Source of the DNA: Vulcanimicrobiia bacterium
GTDB taxonomy: Bacteria > Eremiobacterota > Eremiobacteria > Baltobacterales > Baltobacteraceae
Direction of reading: 5' to 3'
NCBI GenBank assembly: GCA_024281135.1
Contig: JAMXLG010000168.1
Coordinates: forward strand, 1 to 6,275
Length of the DNA stretch: 6,275 nucleotides
In this document: positions 1-5,561 of the stretch, piece by piece
Layout of the letters: each line of letters opens with the position of its first letter
Numbering within the stretch: position 1 is the first letter of the stretch
The notes under the pieces: generated by a model
The model's database searches: none
Told to the model about the DNA's origin: nothing
Seen by the model: the letters and a program-made list of their open reading frames with translations, nothing else
Translations under genes and position numbers: made by a program

Positions 1-38
1 GAAGGATTCGAACCTCCTGAGCCGGCGCACGGCTCGCC
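1..38 (-). tRNA. Possible 3' part of a class II tRNA (or tRNA-like RNA), cut by the window edge
   Basis: Read on the minus strand, positions 17-1 form a canonical T-arm: a 5-bp stem (GGAGG with CCTTC, one G-U) closing the loop TTCGAAT. Just 5' of it, positions 35-19 form a hairpin of 6 bp (GAGCCG with CGGCTC) with loop TGCGC, which resembles the long variable arm of Ser, Leu, Tyr or Sec tRNAs. The 3' acceptor strand would lie outside the window. Further 5', a perfect hairpin (CATGC/GCATG, about 60-44) has loop GCTGATC. It could be read as an anticodon arm with UGA, but U33 is missing and eight bases separate it from the variable-arm hairpin, so the 5' half does not fold as a normal tRNA. No D-arm is recognised before the DIP1984 stop at 99. 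Alternatives are a decayed tRNA, an integration-site remnant or a tmRNA-type end. The T-arm is seen directly; the identity is not established. Confidence 0.35.
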
Positions 39-98
39 AATGTCATGCGATCAGCGCATGTGCTTGGTGTCCGCCTAATGTTCGATACCAACTCGTTG

Positions 99-557
99 TT
101 AATCGAGCAGCTCGACACCCCAGTTCACCTCTTGAATGGCGGCGTCGAGAACTCGATGCTGCTTGGAGAGATCATCCGCGCGTTTGAGCAGTGTCGCCGT
201 GTCGACGGTGCGAACGACTCGGATCTCAGAGCGCAGGTACCGCTGCTGAGGCTCCGACGCTGCCCTCGCGATCGAATGTAGTTGATTGCGAAGACCGATG
301 AGCGAGTCACGCTGCACGATCGCATCCGCGAGCAGCGTGCCACCGGCAATACGTGTCGCAACGTTCGTTCGGTTGATACGCTGAATGAGCGACGTCGTGT
401 CGACCATCAGCCGTTCGATCTCCGCAACGAGCACGTTTGCATCGTCGGCAGGCTGCGTGCCCTCTTGAATTTGAGCGTTCGTTGCAGCACGCTGACGTAG
501 CTCTTCGATTCGCCGGAGGTTATCCGAACGAAGCTTGAGCGCTTCACCGAGTTTCAT
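99..557 (-). CDS. DIP1984 family protein (small helical protein, formerly annotated as septicolysin-like)
   Basis: This 152-residue protein matches my memory of the DIP1984 family across its whole length. It starts MKLGEAL, with NAQIQEG at residues 27-33, RINRTN at 60-65, a GGTL stretch at 72-75, a conserved RSEIRVVRTVD segment at about 109-119 and IQEVNW at 141-146 near the end. The pattern is almost entirely amphipathic helix with Leu/Arg/Glu heptads, so a helical bundle or coiled-coil assembly in the cytoplasm is likely. There is no signal peptide or membrane segment, and the molecular function of the family is not known to me. An in-frame GTG lies 12 bases upstream, at 567-569, but the ATG at 555-557 is preferred. 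It is preceded at a 5-base gap by AAGGTGGTGA, one mismatch from the ideal SD, and family members begin MKLGEA. The leader just upstream contains a terminator hairpin (see 581-621), so expression may depend on readthrough. Full length, no damage seen. Confidence 0.88.
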   Translation of the reverse strand: MKLGEALKLRSDNLRRIEELRQRAATNAQIQEGTQPADDANVLVAEIERLMVDTTSLIQRINRTNVATRIAGGTLLADAIVQRDSLIGLRNQLHSIARAASEPQQRYLRSEIRVVRTVDTATLLKRADDLSKQHRVLDAAIQEVNWGVELLD

Positions 558-571
558 GTCATTCACCACCT

Positions 572-630
572 TTCGAGGTGAAAAAAGAAGAAGAGGACCG
601 AGCCATCTGCTCGATCCTCTTCACCTCGAA
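572..630 (-). repeat. 11-bp perfect inverted repeat enclosing the terminator and abutting the DIP1984 SD
   Basis: TTCGAGGTGAA (minus strand 630-620) is perfectly complementary to TTCACCTCGAA (582-572), with 37 bases between. In RNA this closes a long hairpin with the terminator nested inside and its U-tract bulged out. The 3' arm ends two bases before the DIP1984 SD (AAGGTGGTGA, about 571-562). The same 3' arm can instead pair locally: UUCACC (582-577) with GGUGAA (567-562), which covers the SD. The two folds exclude each other, so the outer stem would free the SD and the local stem would hide it. The complementarity is seen; a regulatory role is inference. A DNA-level operator is the alternative reading. 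Confidence 0.6.
581..621 (-). terminator. Intrinsic terminator after the serine hydrolase gene and inside the DIP1984 leader
   Basis: On the minus strand, AAGAGGA (621-615) pairs with TCCTCTT (597-591). After one mismatch CGAGC (613-609) pairs with GCTCG (603-599) across the loop AGATG. The 3' side runs directly into TTCTTCTTTTTT (592-581). The stem of about 12 bp plus a U-rich tract is a typical rho-independent terminator. It lies about 140 bases past the hydrolase stop, so it can end that transcript. It is also only 23 bases upstream of the DIP1984 ATG. That leaves no room for a promoter between them, so DIP1984 transcripts must pass through it or start within it. Confidence 0.8.
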
Positions 631-760
631 GTCGAGAAACAGATAGTCTACGGGAAATGCGCCGCCGATCCGGACACGCACCATGCCGGCTTGGAAAATC
701 GCGTCAATTTCACGCAAATACGTAACATTTCGACTTTAGAGTACCATCCGTTGTCAATAG
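631..760. other. Upstream part of the intergenic region between the hydrolase and DIP1984 genes
   Basis: No gene is seen here. On the minus strand a perfect -35-like TTGACA (757-752) sits just past the hydrolase stop, but no good -10 box lies at 16-18 bases from it; the best nearby, TCTAAA (740-735), is only 11 bases away. A second, weaker possibility is a TAGACT/GACTAT stretch near 655-645. The DIP1984 promoter is therefore probably in this stretch but not pinned down. A 6-bp inverted repeat (CGTAAC 721-726, GTTACG 767-772) flanks the region and may be chance. Confidence 0.3.
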
Positions 761-2377
761 TCACTGGTTACGTGCGAAGTTCAGCGAGCGAAGCCCGCGT
801 CCCGCGCTCAGGGTAAAGCCAGTAACGGCCCCGGATGAATCGCGCGTCAAGCGGATGAAGAAGCCGGTGTTCGACGTAAACGTATCGCGCATTTGCGGAT
901 GCAACTTCCCGGCCGCACCGTCCGGCATATTGCGCGCGGGTTCGAGCGACAGCGTTTGACCTTGCACTCGCAAACTCCATGTGACATCGAGGTCGGAACT
1001 GTAGTAGCTGCCGGTTACGCCGTTCAAATCCGCGGCGCTCGGCGTTACCGCCGTAAACTTCCGGGCGTTGACCGCATCTTCGCCGCTTCCCAAACGCAGC
1101 ACGTCGACTGAGCCGTGCTCGTCCTTGATGAATGAAACTATGGTCGATCCCACACGAAACAACGATCCGCCGACCGGAGCGAGTGGAAATGCGTTATCGC
1201 CTATTTTGAGAACAACTTTGGTTCCTTGCGTAACGACCGTATATGCCTGAGCTTCTGTTTCATCGAAGTAAGAACCGGCGAACGTCTTGAGCTCTGCTTC
1301 GCTGACCTTGCCGGATTGATGAGGAGGAGCCGGAGTCGGTTTGAGATAGGGCGCGAGGACGATATCCTCGACGCTTTTTGCGAGCGCGCCCGGTCCGGAG
1401 GCATCGGAATTACACAGAACTACGACCGAGGTGTGCACGGTGGGGAAACGATCGAATGCAGCCCGATACCCGATCCATGCGCCGCCGTGGGTAACAGACC
1501 GTAGTCCGCGATACGAGCCGATGAAGAGCCCACGGGCGTACTCCAGTTGCTTGCCGTTCGAAAGATGTCCCGGCGTCTGCAACTGATCGACCATTCGGGC
1601 GCCGCCGACCCGCGGGTGATAGAAATTCTCATCCCATTTCTGCGCGTCGTCAACCGAGAGTTGCACCGCTCCGTCACCGGTTTGCTGCCAGTTCGACATG
1701 CTGTTTTTAAAGCCGCCGGCCGCCGGGGCATATCCCATCGCGCGGTTCGGCACGAGCATTGCAAAATCGGTACGGTACATCGTGTGCGTCATACCGAGCG
1801 GCTGAAATATGTGCTGCTCAACGAATTCGGAGAGCGTCTTCCCGGTAACGCGCTTCACGATGACGGAGAGCAAGAAATAATTCGTGTTCGAGTACTCATA
1901 TTGCGTTCCGCTCGGAAATTCCAAGGCGTGCTGCCGCGTAATGATCGCGAGCGCCTCCTCGTCCGTCGTCGCTTGTTCCAATCCGTAGCCCGCCAAATCG
2001 AGAAGACTCGTGTAATCGCGCAACCCACTGGTGTGCCACATCAACTCGTTGAGGGTTATGGGTGCGCCATAGTTTGGAAGCTCCGGAATGAATTTGTGGA
2101 TGTCGTCCGTGAACGAGAGTTTGCCTTCGTCGACAAGCATGGTAATCGCGGCCGCCGCAAATTGCTTCGAGACGGAGCCAACGTCGAATAGCGACGACGG
2201 CGTAATCGGAGTCCCACGTTCGAGATCCGCCATCCCATAACCACGCGCGTACGCAATCGCCCCGTTTTGGAACACGCCCAGCGCGCACCCCGGAGTGTGC
2301 GAATTATATTCCTTGAAGACGGCATCCACGTGCGCCCACATGGCGAGGGCGAGAACGCAGCTGAGAAGCGCTTTCAT
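761..2377 (-). CDS. Exported serine hydrolase of the beta-lactamase (class C / PBP-like) family
   Basis: This 538-residue enzyme carries the serine-acylation machinery of class C beta-lactamases, DD-peptidases and related esterases. The SxxK motif is at residues 68-71 (SVSK), with S68 the nucleophile and K71 the general base. YSN is at 162-164 and HGG, the KTG equivalent, at 297-299. Residues 1 to about 19 form a short signal peptide (MK, hydrophobic core, cleavage probably after VDA), so it should act in the periplasm or outside the cell. The catalytic domain spans about 20-345. A Pro-rich linker (347-353) leads to a beta-rich C-terminal domain (about 360-535) of the kind found after many such hydrolases. 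Substrate cannot be told from sequence; peptidoglycan peptides, D-amino peptides or esters are all possible, and calling it a resistance enzyme would be unsupported. The ATG at 2377 is chosen because it gives the signal peptide, although no clear SD precedes it. It lies 38 bases after the YdeI-like gene, so co-transcription is possible. Confidence 0.9.
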   Translation of the reverse strand: MKALLSCVLALAMWAHVDAVFKEYNSHTPGCALGVFQNGAIAYARGYGMADLERGTPITPSSLFDVGSVSKQFAAAAITMLVDEGKLSFTDDIHKFIPELPNYGAPITLNELMWHTSGLRDYTSLLDLAGYGLEQATTDEEALAIITRQHALEFPSGTQYEYSNTNYFLLSVIVKRVTGKTLSEFVEQHIFQPLGMTHTMYRTDFAMLVPNRAMGYAPAAGGFKNSMSNWQQTGDGAVQLSVDDAQKWDENFYHPRVGGARMVDQLQTPGHLSNGKQLEYARGLFIGSYRGLRSVTHGGAWIGYRAAFDRFPTVHTSVVVLCNSDASGPGALAKSVEDIVLAPYLKPTPAPPHQSGKVSEAELKTFAGSYFDETEAQAYTVVTQGTKVVLKIGDNAFPLAPVGGSLFRVGSTIVSFIKDEHGSVDVLRLGSGEDAVNARKFTAVTPSAADLNGVTGSYYSSDLDVTWSLRVQGQTLSLEPARNMPDGAAGKLHPQMRDTFTSNTGFFIRLTRDSSGAVTGFTLSAGRGLRSLNFARNQ

Positions 2378-2415
2378 AACAATATTTTGGCTTCAACGCC
2401 GGAATTTTGATGCCT

Positions 2416-2847
2416 TCAGGCTTTTACCCGTTTTCCGCTGACAAGCATCTCGCACGCTTTTTGAATCCGTAGCTTGCGGGTGTCACGGTCTTTCGCTACG
2501 TCTATCCAATCGATAAGGTCCCGCTTTTCGGTCGCCGTTAGCCCGCTCCATTTCGCTTTGGCCTTCGGCGCAGCTTTGAGGGCGGTGTGAAGATCTAGCG
2601 GTACGATCGAAAAACAACATGGGCGTTTTTTCCCGTCCGCGACCATCTCGCAGGTTCGTTCGACACGGCGTTTGCGCGTCTCAGGTTGCTTCGCTCCCTC
2701 GATCCAAGTAATGAAGTCCCTGCGCGCGATCGGCGTAAGTTCGCTCCATCGCGCTTTTGAGACCGGCGCAGCAGCGAGGGCTTTGCGAAGGTCCGTCGGC
2801 ACCGTCGGCTCGTAGTCGTCCGCAGTCTTACGATTCGTCGTGCTCAC
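2416..2847 (-). CDS. YdeI/OmdA-like protein made of two tandem C-terminal-type domains
   Basis: The 143-residue product is two copies of one domain of about 60 residues with a period of about 66: residues 16-76 and 82-141. Each has the order VPxDL, AL.AAP, a W at a fixed spot (W34, W100), a Leu-Thr turn, an R/K-RD segment, WI, AK, TRK, then CEM and GK(R/K). This is the pattern of the helical C-terminal domain of YdeI/OmpD-associated proteins (PF13376 type), linked to bacteriocin or peptide resistance in enterobacteria. The usual N-terminal domain of YdeI is absent and replaced by a second copy. Both copies keep a Cys before the EM, and C77-C78 lie between them. There is no signal peptide or membrane segment, so it is cytoplasmic. 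The start is a GTG (2845-2847) without a clear SD. No ATG, GTG or TTG lies between it and the upstream in-frame stop (about 2881), so this is the only usual choice. Biochemical function is unknown. Confidence 0.8.
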   Translation of the reverse strand: MSTTNRKTADDYEPTVPTDLRKALAAAPVSKARWSELTPIARRDFITWIEGAKQPETRKRRVERTCEMVADGKKRPCCFSIVPLDLHTALKAAPKAKAKWSGLTATEKRDLIDWIDVAKDRDTRKLRIQKACEMLVSGKRVKA

Positions 2848-2939
2848 TAAGGTGCCGGTTCGAACGTGGTGCAGAGAAACCTAGGAACACGGAGTTACGG
2901 ATCGGCAAGTTTGACGCCGGCGAACTAGCGTACGCCAAT
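2848..2939. other. Gap between the helicase and YdeI-like genes
   Basis: I see no gene, no terminator-type hairpin with a T-tract and no strong promoter. A GC-rich palindrome (CGCCGGCG, about 2916-2923) follows the helicase stop on the minus strand. A weak TTGCCG -35-like box lies near 2908-2903 without a clear -10. Read-through from the helicase gene into the YdeI-like gene is plausible. Confidence 0.3.
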
Positions 2940-4868
2940 CTAACGCCGGCGGCCGCGCTGCCGAGGTGCCGCGGGCCGGCGCGGAGAGGGTGACGCCGGT
3001 TTCCGTGGGCGTTTGCGGTGTGCCCCTCGCGAAAGCAGCGCGGCGTGGATATCGTCGTCGATGCTGTCGCGAATCTGCGCGATTTCGGCGTGATTAGTGT
3101 AGACGTCCGGAAACCGCTGCGCCAGCCACAGGTAGAGCGTCGCAATTCTCGAGCGATCTTCATACTGCAGTAAACGGTCTCGACCACGACCGTCGAACAT
3201 GAGTTCACTTCCGTCAACAACACCCCGCATTGCATGTTGAGTGCCCCAACTGCTGAGAATACTGAGCGCAGGCCCTCGCGTGTTGACCGGCGCGCGACTG
3301 TACGTCGCGCGCACCGAGAACGGAAGATCGAGAAACCCCTCGGACAGTTCCAACGTGTTGGCGATTTCGATGGTGTCCGACAAATCGGCGATACGCAAGC
3401 CATACTCGCCATCGCGAAGCACACGTTCTTGGAAGAATTGAAGTAACCGGCCGATACGCGTCGTGCCGATGATTCCGGAGAGCCGGCGTAAGTGATCGTC
3501 AGTGGGAGAGATCCAAATCGGTCCCTCGGTGTCGGCGATTTCGTGCCGCTCGATGCTCCTGCGGAGCAGTCCGATCGCACGCGGCTCGAACGACGTGACA
3601 ATCCCCTCTTCGTGGAGTCCGTAACGTCCAGCGCGCCCAGCGATTTGACGAACTTCCTGAGGCGTTAGCCGCCGTTCCTCAACGCCGTCGAACTTCTCTA
3701 CCGTAGCAAACACAATACGGCGAATGGGAAGATTCAAGCCCAAGCCGATCGCATCGGTGGCGACCAAAACCTGCGCCTCGCCGGATCGAAAACGCTCGGC
3801 TTCGCGACGACGCACGAGAGGCGAGAGCGACCCATAGATTGCGGCGGACGAGAAGCCGCGCCGTCCGATTTCGCCTTGTAATTCAATGACATCGTTACGC
3901 GAAAACGCAACAACTGCGTCGCCGCGGCGAAGTTCGCTCACGGGGATCGCTTGTGCGACACGCAGCGGTCCCTTACGTTCAAATCGGCGAACCCCGAGTG
4001 TCGAGCCAAGGCGCTGCATTAATCGCCGTGCTTCGCGAAGTCCCTCCTCGGATCCGCACATGATCACGCGATCGGCACGAACCGCGGCGATAGCTAGCGT
4101 CCACGCCCAGCCGCGTTGCGGGTCTTCAAGCAGTTGCGTTTCATCGATAACGGCAACATCGTATGATTTGGCCAAATCGATCATCTCGACAGTTGAGCTC
4201 GTATGCTGTGCCAATGGATCGATGATTCGCTCTTCGCCCGTCACGAGCGATGTCGGAACGCCGAGTTCGTTGAGCCGCTCATAAATCTCAAGTGCAAGCA
4301 GTCGCAGCGGAGCGAGATAGACGCCGCTTTCCGCCTCGCGAAGAATCTCGATTGCGGCATGCGTCTTCCCGGAGTTCGTCGGCCCGACGAAGTAGTCGAA
4401 TGAGCGCTCTGCCGTCGTGAACCCGGAAAGATAGAAGTTGAGGCCAAGTTCCGCCTCGATGCGATCGTCCAAGCGACGATTCTCGAGGAATTGGTACGTC
4501 AGCGTGAGCGATCGGCGCGCGTCTTCAAGTGCCTTATAGAAGGACGCTCGATCAAAGACATGGGAGCGCTCGACATCATCCGGCTGACTCAAAATCTGCT
4601 TCGCCGTGTGCTCCATCGTGTGGAGAAACAGATCGATCGTCGGGTCGATGATGGCCTTTGCAGCGGTTTCCCCAGCCTCAGCGATCAGTTCGACCGGTGT
4701 CGTGATCGAGACGCCGCCCCGCACGGTGACGCGCCGCGGGCCGATGTGCAACGTGCGTTCCACCGGCACCATGACCGTTTCGTGGTTAACCCACTTCCAG
4801 CCAAGTTTCTCGACCGCGCGGCGAAGCTTCGCCCGTTCAGCGCGCTCGGCTTTCTCGTCTCGCTCCAT
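2940..4868 (-). CDS. SUV3-like DExH/D-box RNA helicase (superfamily 2)
   Basis: This 642-residue ATP-dependent helicase resembles SUV3, the helicase that partners an exoribonuclease in the mitochondrial RNA degradosome and has homologues in some bacteria. The order along the protein is as follows. A charged N-terminal region (1 to about 155) has no clear motif. Walker A is GPTNSGKT at 162-169. APLRLLALE (186-194) is motif Ia-like and VTGEE (209-213) follows. The DEx[QH] box is DETQ at 242-245. MCGSE (270-274) matches the SUV3 LCG element. Motif IV/V lies at 318-323 and 369-380 (VATDAIGLGLNL), and motif VI is QIAGRAGRYG at 408-417. An LYLWLAQRFPDVY segment (578-590) with following helices matches the SUV3 C-terminal domain. 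The last 27 residues (616-642) are a Pro/Arg/Lys-rich basic tail, likely an RNA-binding or protein-contact extension. It should act in the cytoplasm in RNA turnover or structured-RNA unwinding. The ATG at 4868 has only a weak GGAA upstream as an SD. Full length, no broken motif. Confidence 0.9.
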   Translation of the reverse strand: MERDEKAERAERAKLRRAVEKLGWKWVNHETVMVPVERTLHIGPRRVTVRGGVSITTPVELIAEAGETAAKAIIDPTIDLFLHTMEHTAKQILSQPDDVERSHVFDRASFYKALEDARRSLTLTYQFLENRRLDDRIEAELGLNFYLSGFTTAERSFDYFVGPTNSGKTHAAIEILREAESGVYLAPLRLLALEIYERLNELGVPTSLVTGEERIIDPLAQHTSSTVEMIDLAKSYDVAVIDETQLLEDPQRGWAWTLAIAAVRADRVIMCGSEEGLREARRLMQRLGSTLGVRRFERKGPLRVAQAIPVSELRRGDAVVAFSRNDVIELQGEIGRRGFSSAAIYGSLSPLVRRREAERFRSGEAQVLVATDAIGLGLNLPIRRIVFATVEKFDGVEERRLTPQEVRQIAGRAGRYGLHEEGIVTSFEPRAIGLLRRSIERHEIADTEGPIWISPTDDHLRRLSGIIGTTRIGRLLQFFQERVLRDGEYGLRIADLSDTIEIANTLELSEGFLDLPFSVRATYSRAPVNTRGPALSILSSWGTQHAMRGVVDGSELMFDGRGRDRLLQYEDRSRIATLYLWLAQRFPDVYTNHAEIAQIRDSIDDDIHAALLSRGAHRKRPRKPASPSPRRPAAPRQRGRRR

Positions 4869-4999
4869 GTAAATTGTCTTTGTTCCAGTTGATTGACGCT
4901 TTAGGTCCTGATGGTGGCCACAGGCAAGGGCCCTGGCGGCAAAAGCACATTCAAGAAGTCGCCCGTAAGTGATGCTCTAAACCACGACTATGTTACCAT

Positions 5000-5013
5000 T
5001 TGCCGAGCGGCAA
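5000..5013. promoter_or_regulatory. 14-bp palindrome (TTGCCG-AG-CGGCAA), candidate operator
   Basis: TTGCCG (5000-5005) and CGGCAA (5008-5013) are a perfect inverted repeat with a 2-base spacer. The repeat ends 5 bases before the TACAAT box (5019-5024) and sits between two divergently transcribed genes. Position and symmetry fit binding of a dimeric regulator, but no regulator gene is in the window and no second copy was noticed. The symmetry is seen; operator function is inferred. Confidence 0.35.
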
Positions 5014-5064
5014 CAATTTACAATATCGCGCTTCGCGACGGGCTCTCCGTTAAAAGCGCAGATC

Positions 5065-5070
5065 GGAGGA
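5065..5070 (+). promoter_or_regulatory. Shine-Dalgarno site GGAGGA for the small secreted protein
   Basis: GGAGG is followed after 5 bases by GTG (5075-5077) and after 8 by TTG (5078-5080), so either codon could start the protein; GTG is chosen here. The upstream CTCCG (5045-5049) can pair with CGGAG (5064-5068) and would cover this site in a weak 5-bp hairpin. Confidence 0.7.
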
Positions 5071-5074
5071 AACG

Positions 5075-5467
5075 GTGTTGCGGCATAAGTCTTTTTCTTT
5101 CACGTTAGTCCTAACACTCCTGAGTTTTATTGCACTGAGCAGCATCGCATCGAGCCAGATGGGCACAACTGTTCTCTCGGGGAACTGGTCCGTGCAGTCG
5201 ACCGGCGATCAGTTCACTCAAGGCATGGTGCGTTTGTCTCAACAAGGTCCTACGGTTGTCGGAAGGTTTACTCCCTCCGGAGGCAAGCCCGTTGACGTTG
5301 ACGGGAAACTCAACAACAACGTACTCTCCGGGACCTTTAAAGTCTCGGGCGGAGGGGAGTCGGGTTGGATAACGCTGTTCTTCTCTGAAAACGCTAGAGG
5401 ATTCCGAGGAGAATGGGGTTATCACGGACGTCCGCCCAACGGACTGATCGTCGGACGTAGAATGTAA
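5075..5467 (+). CDS. Small secreted beta-rich protein of unknown function
   Basis: The 130-residue product starts with a typical Sec signal peptide: K/R/H at 3-5, a hydrophobic core from about 8 to 22, then small residues before a cleavage near SIASS-Q (about 27-28). The mature part, about 100 residues, has no Cys. It is full of Gly, Ser and Thr in alternating short strands, with recurring L.Q.G..V.G.F, L.GTF, GFRGEWGY and a final GL.VGRR. This pattern of repeated beta-hairpins ending in a GxR motif is common in small exported proteins and suggests a compact beta-barrel or lipocalin-like fold. No catalytic motif is seen. It is probably periplasmic or extracellular. It has its own strong SD, an upstream -10 candidate and a terminator just downstream, so it looks monocistronic, facing away from the helicase. 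I do not recognise a named family. The start is GTG (5075) or TTG (5078), differing by one residue. Confidence 0.8.
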   Translation: MLRHKSFSFTLVLTLLSFIALSSIASSQMGTTVLSGNWSVQSTGDQFTQGMVRLSQQGPTVVGRFTPSGGKPVDVDGKLNNNVLSGTFKVSGGGESGWITLFFSENARGFRGEWGYHGRPPNGLIVGRRM

Positions 5468-5487
5468 TTTGAGAGAACCCAAAGTTT

Positions 5488-5518
5488 AGGCCGATAGTGA
5501 TGTACTGTCGGCCTTTTC
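5488..5518 (+). terminator. Intrinsic terminator after the small secreted protein gene
   Basis: AGGCCGATAG (5488-5497) pairs with CTGTCGGCCT (5505-5514) across the 7-base loop TGATGTA, with one G-U pair, and is followed by TTTTCC. It starts about 20 bases after the stop codon at 5467. On the minus strand the same stem is followed by TAAACTTT, so it may also weakly stop transcripts from the slipin gene that converge on it. Confidence 0.8.
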
Positions 5519-5561
5519 CATTTCGTACGTTGATTGATTCGAATAAATTGTGTCGCTCGCC

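Larger units (their letters stand above)
4869..5074. promoter_or_regulatory. Divergent promoter region between the helicase and the small secreted protein
   Basis: These 206 bases separate the minus-strand helicase from the plus-strand secreted protein gene and must hold promoters for both. The interval from about 4980 to 5030 is clearly AT-richer than its surroundings. The plus-strand side has the best -10 candidate, TACAAT (5019-5024), with a poorly placed TTGCCG -35 13 bases upstream. For the helicase, only weak boxes are visible on the minus strand (for example GACAAT at about 4880-4875, very near the ATG). No small gene with a good SD is seen inside. Confidence 0.45.

Noticed and set aside
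752..757. Perfect TTGACA -35 box on the minus strand
   Set aside because: No acceptable -10 at 16-18 bases downstream, so I do not call a promoter from it alone.
721..772. 6-bp inverted repeat CGTAAC/GTTACG
   Set aside because: Short arms 40 bases apart and partly in coding sequence; expected by chance at this length.
535..816. Plus-strand open frame across the DIP1984-hydrolase gap
   Set aside because: It crosses the terminator hairpin, has no family resemblance and no SD, and overlaps the ends of two well-supported genes.
1547..2191. Long plus-strand open frame of 214 codons
   Set aside because: It lies wholly inside the serine hydrolase gene on the other strand. The translation is Arg/Val/His-rich without any family pattern, as expected for an antisense shadow.
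2828..3601. Minus-strand open frame of 257 codons
   Set aside because: It overlaps the helicase C-terminal coding region in another frame and is Ser/Arg/Thr-rich low-complexity; the helicase frame has intact family motifs.
4911..5108. Small plus-strand open frame in the divergent promoter region
   Set aside because: No SD before its ATG, composition not protein-like, and it runs into the secreted protein gene in another frame across that gene's SD.
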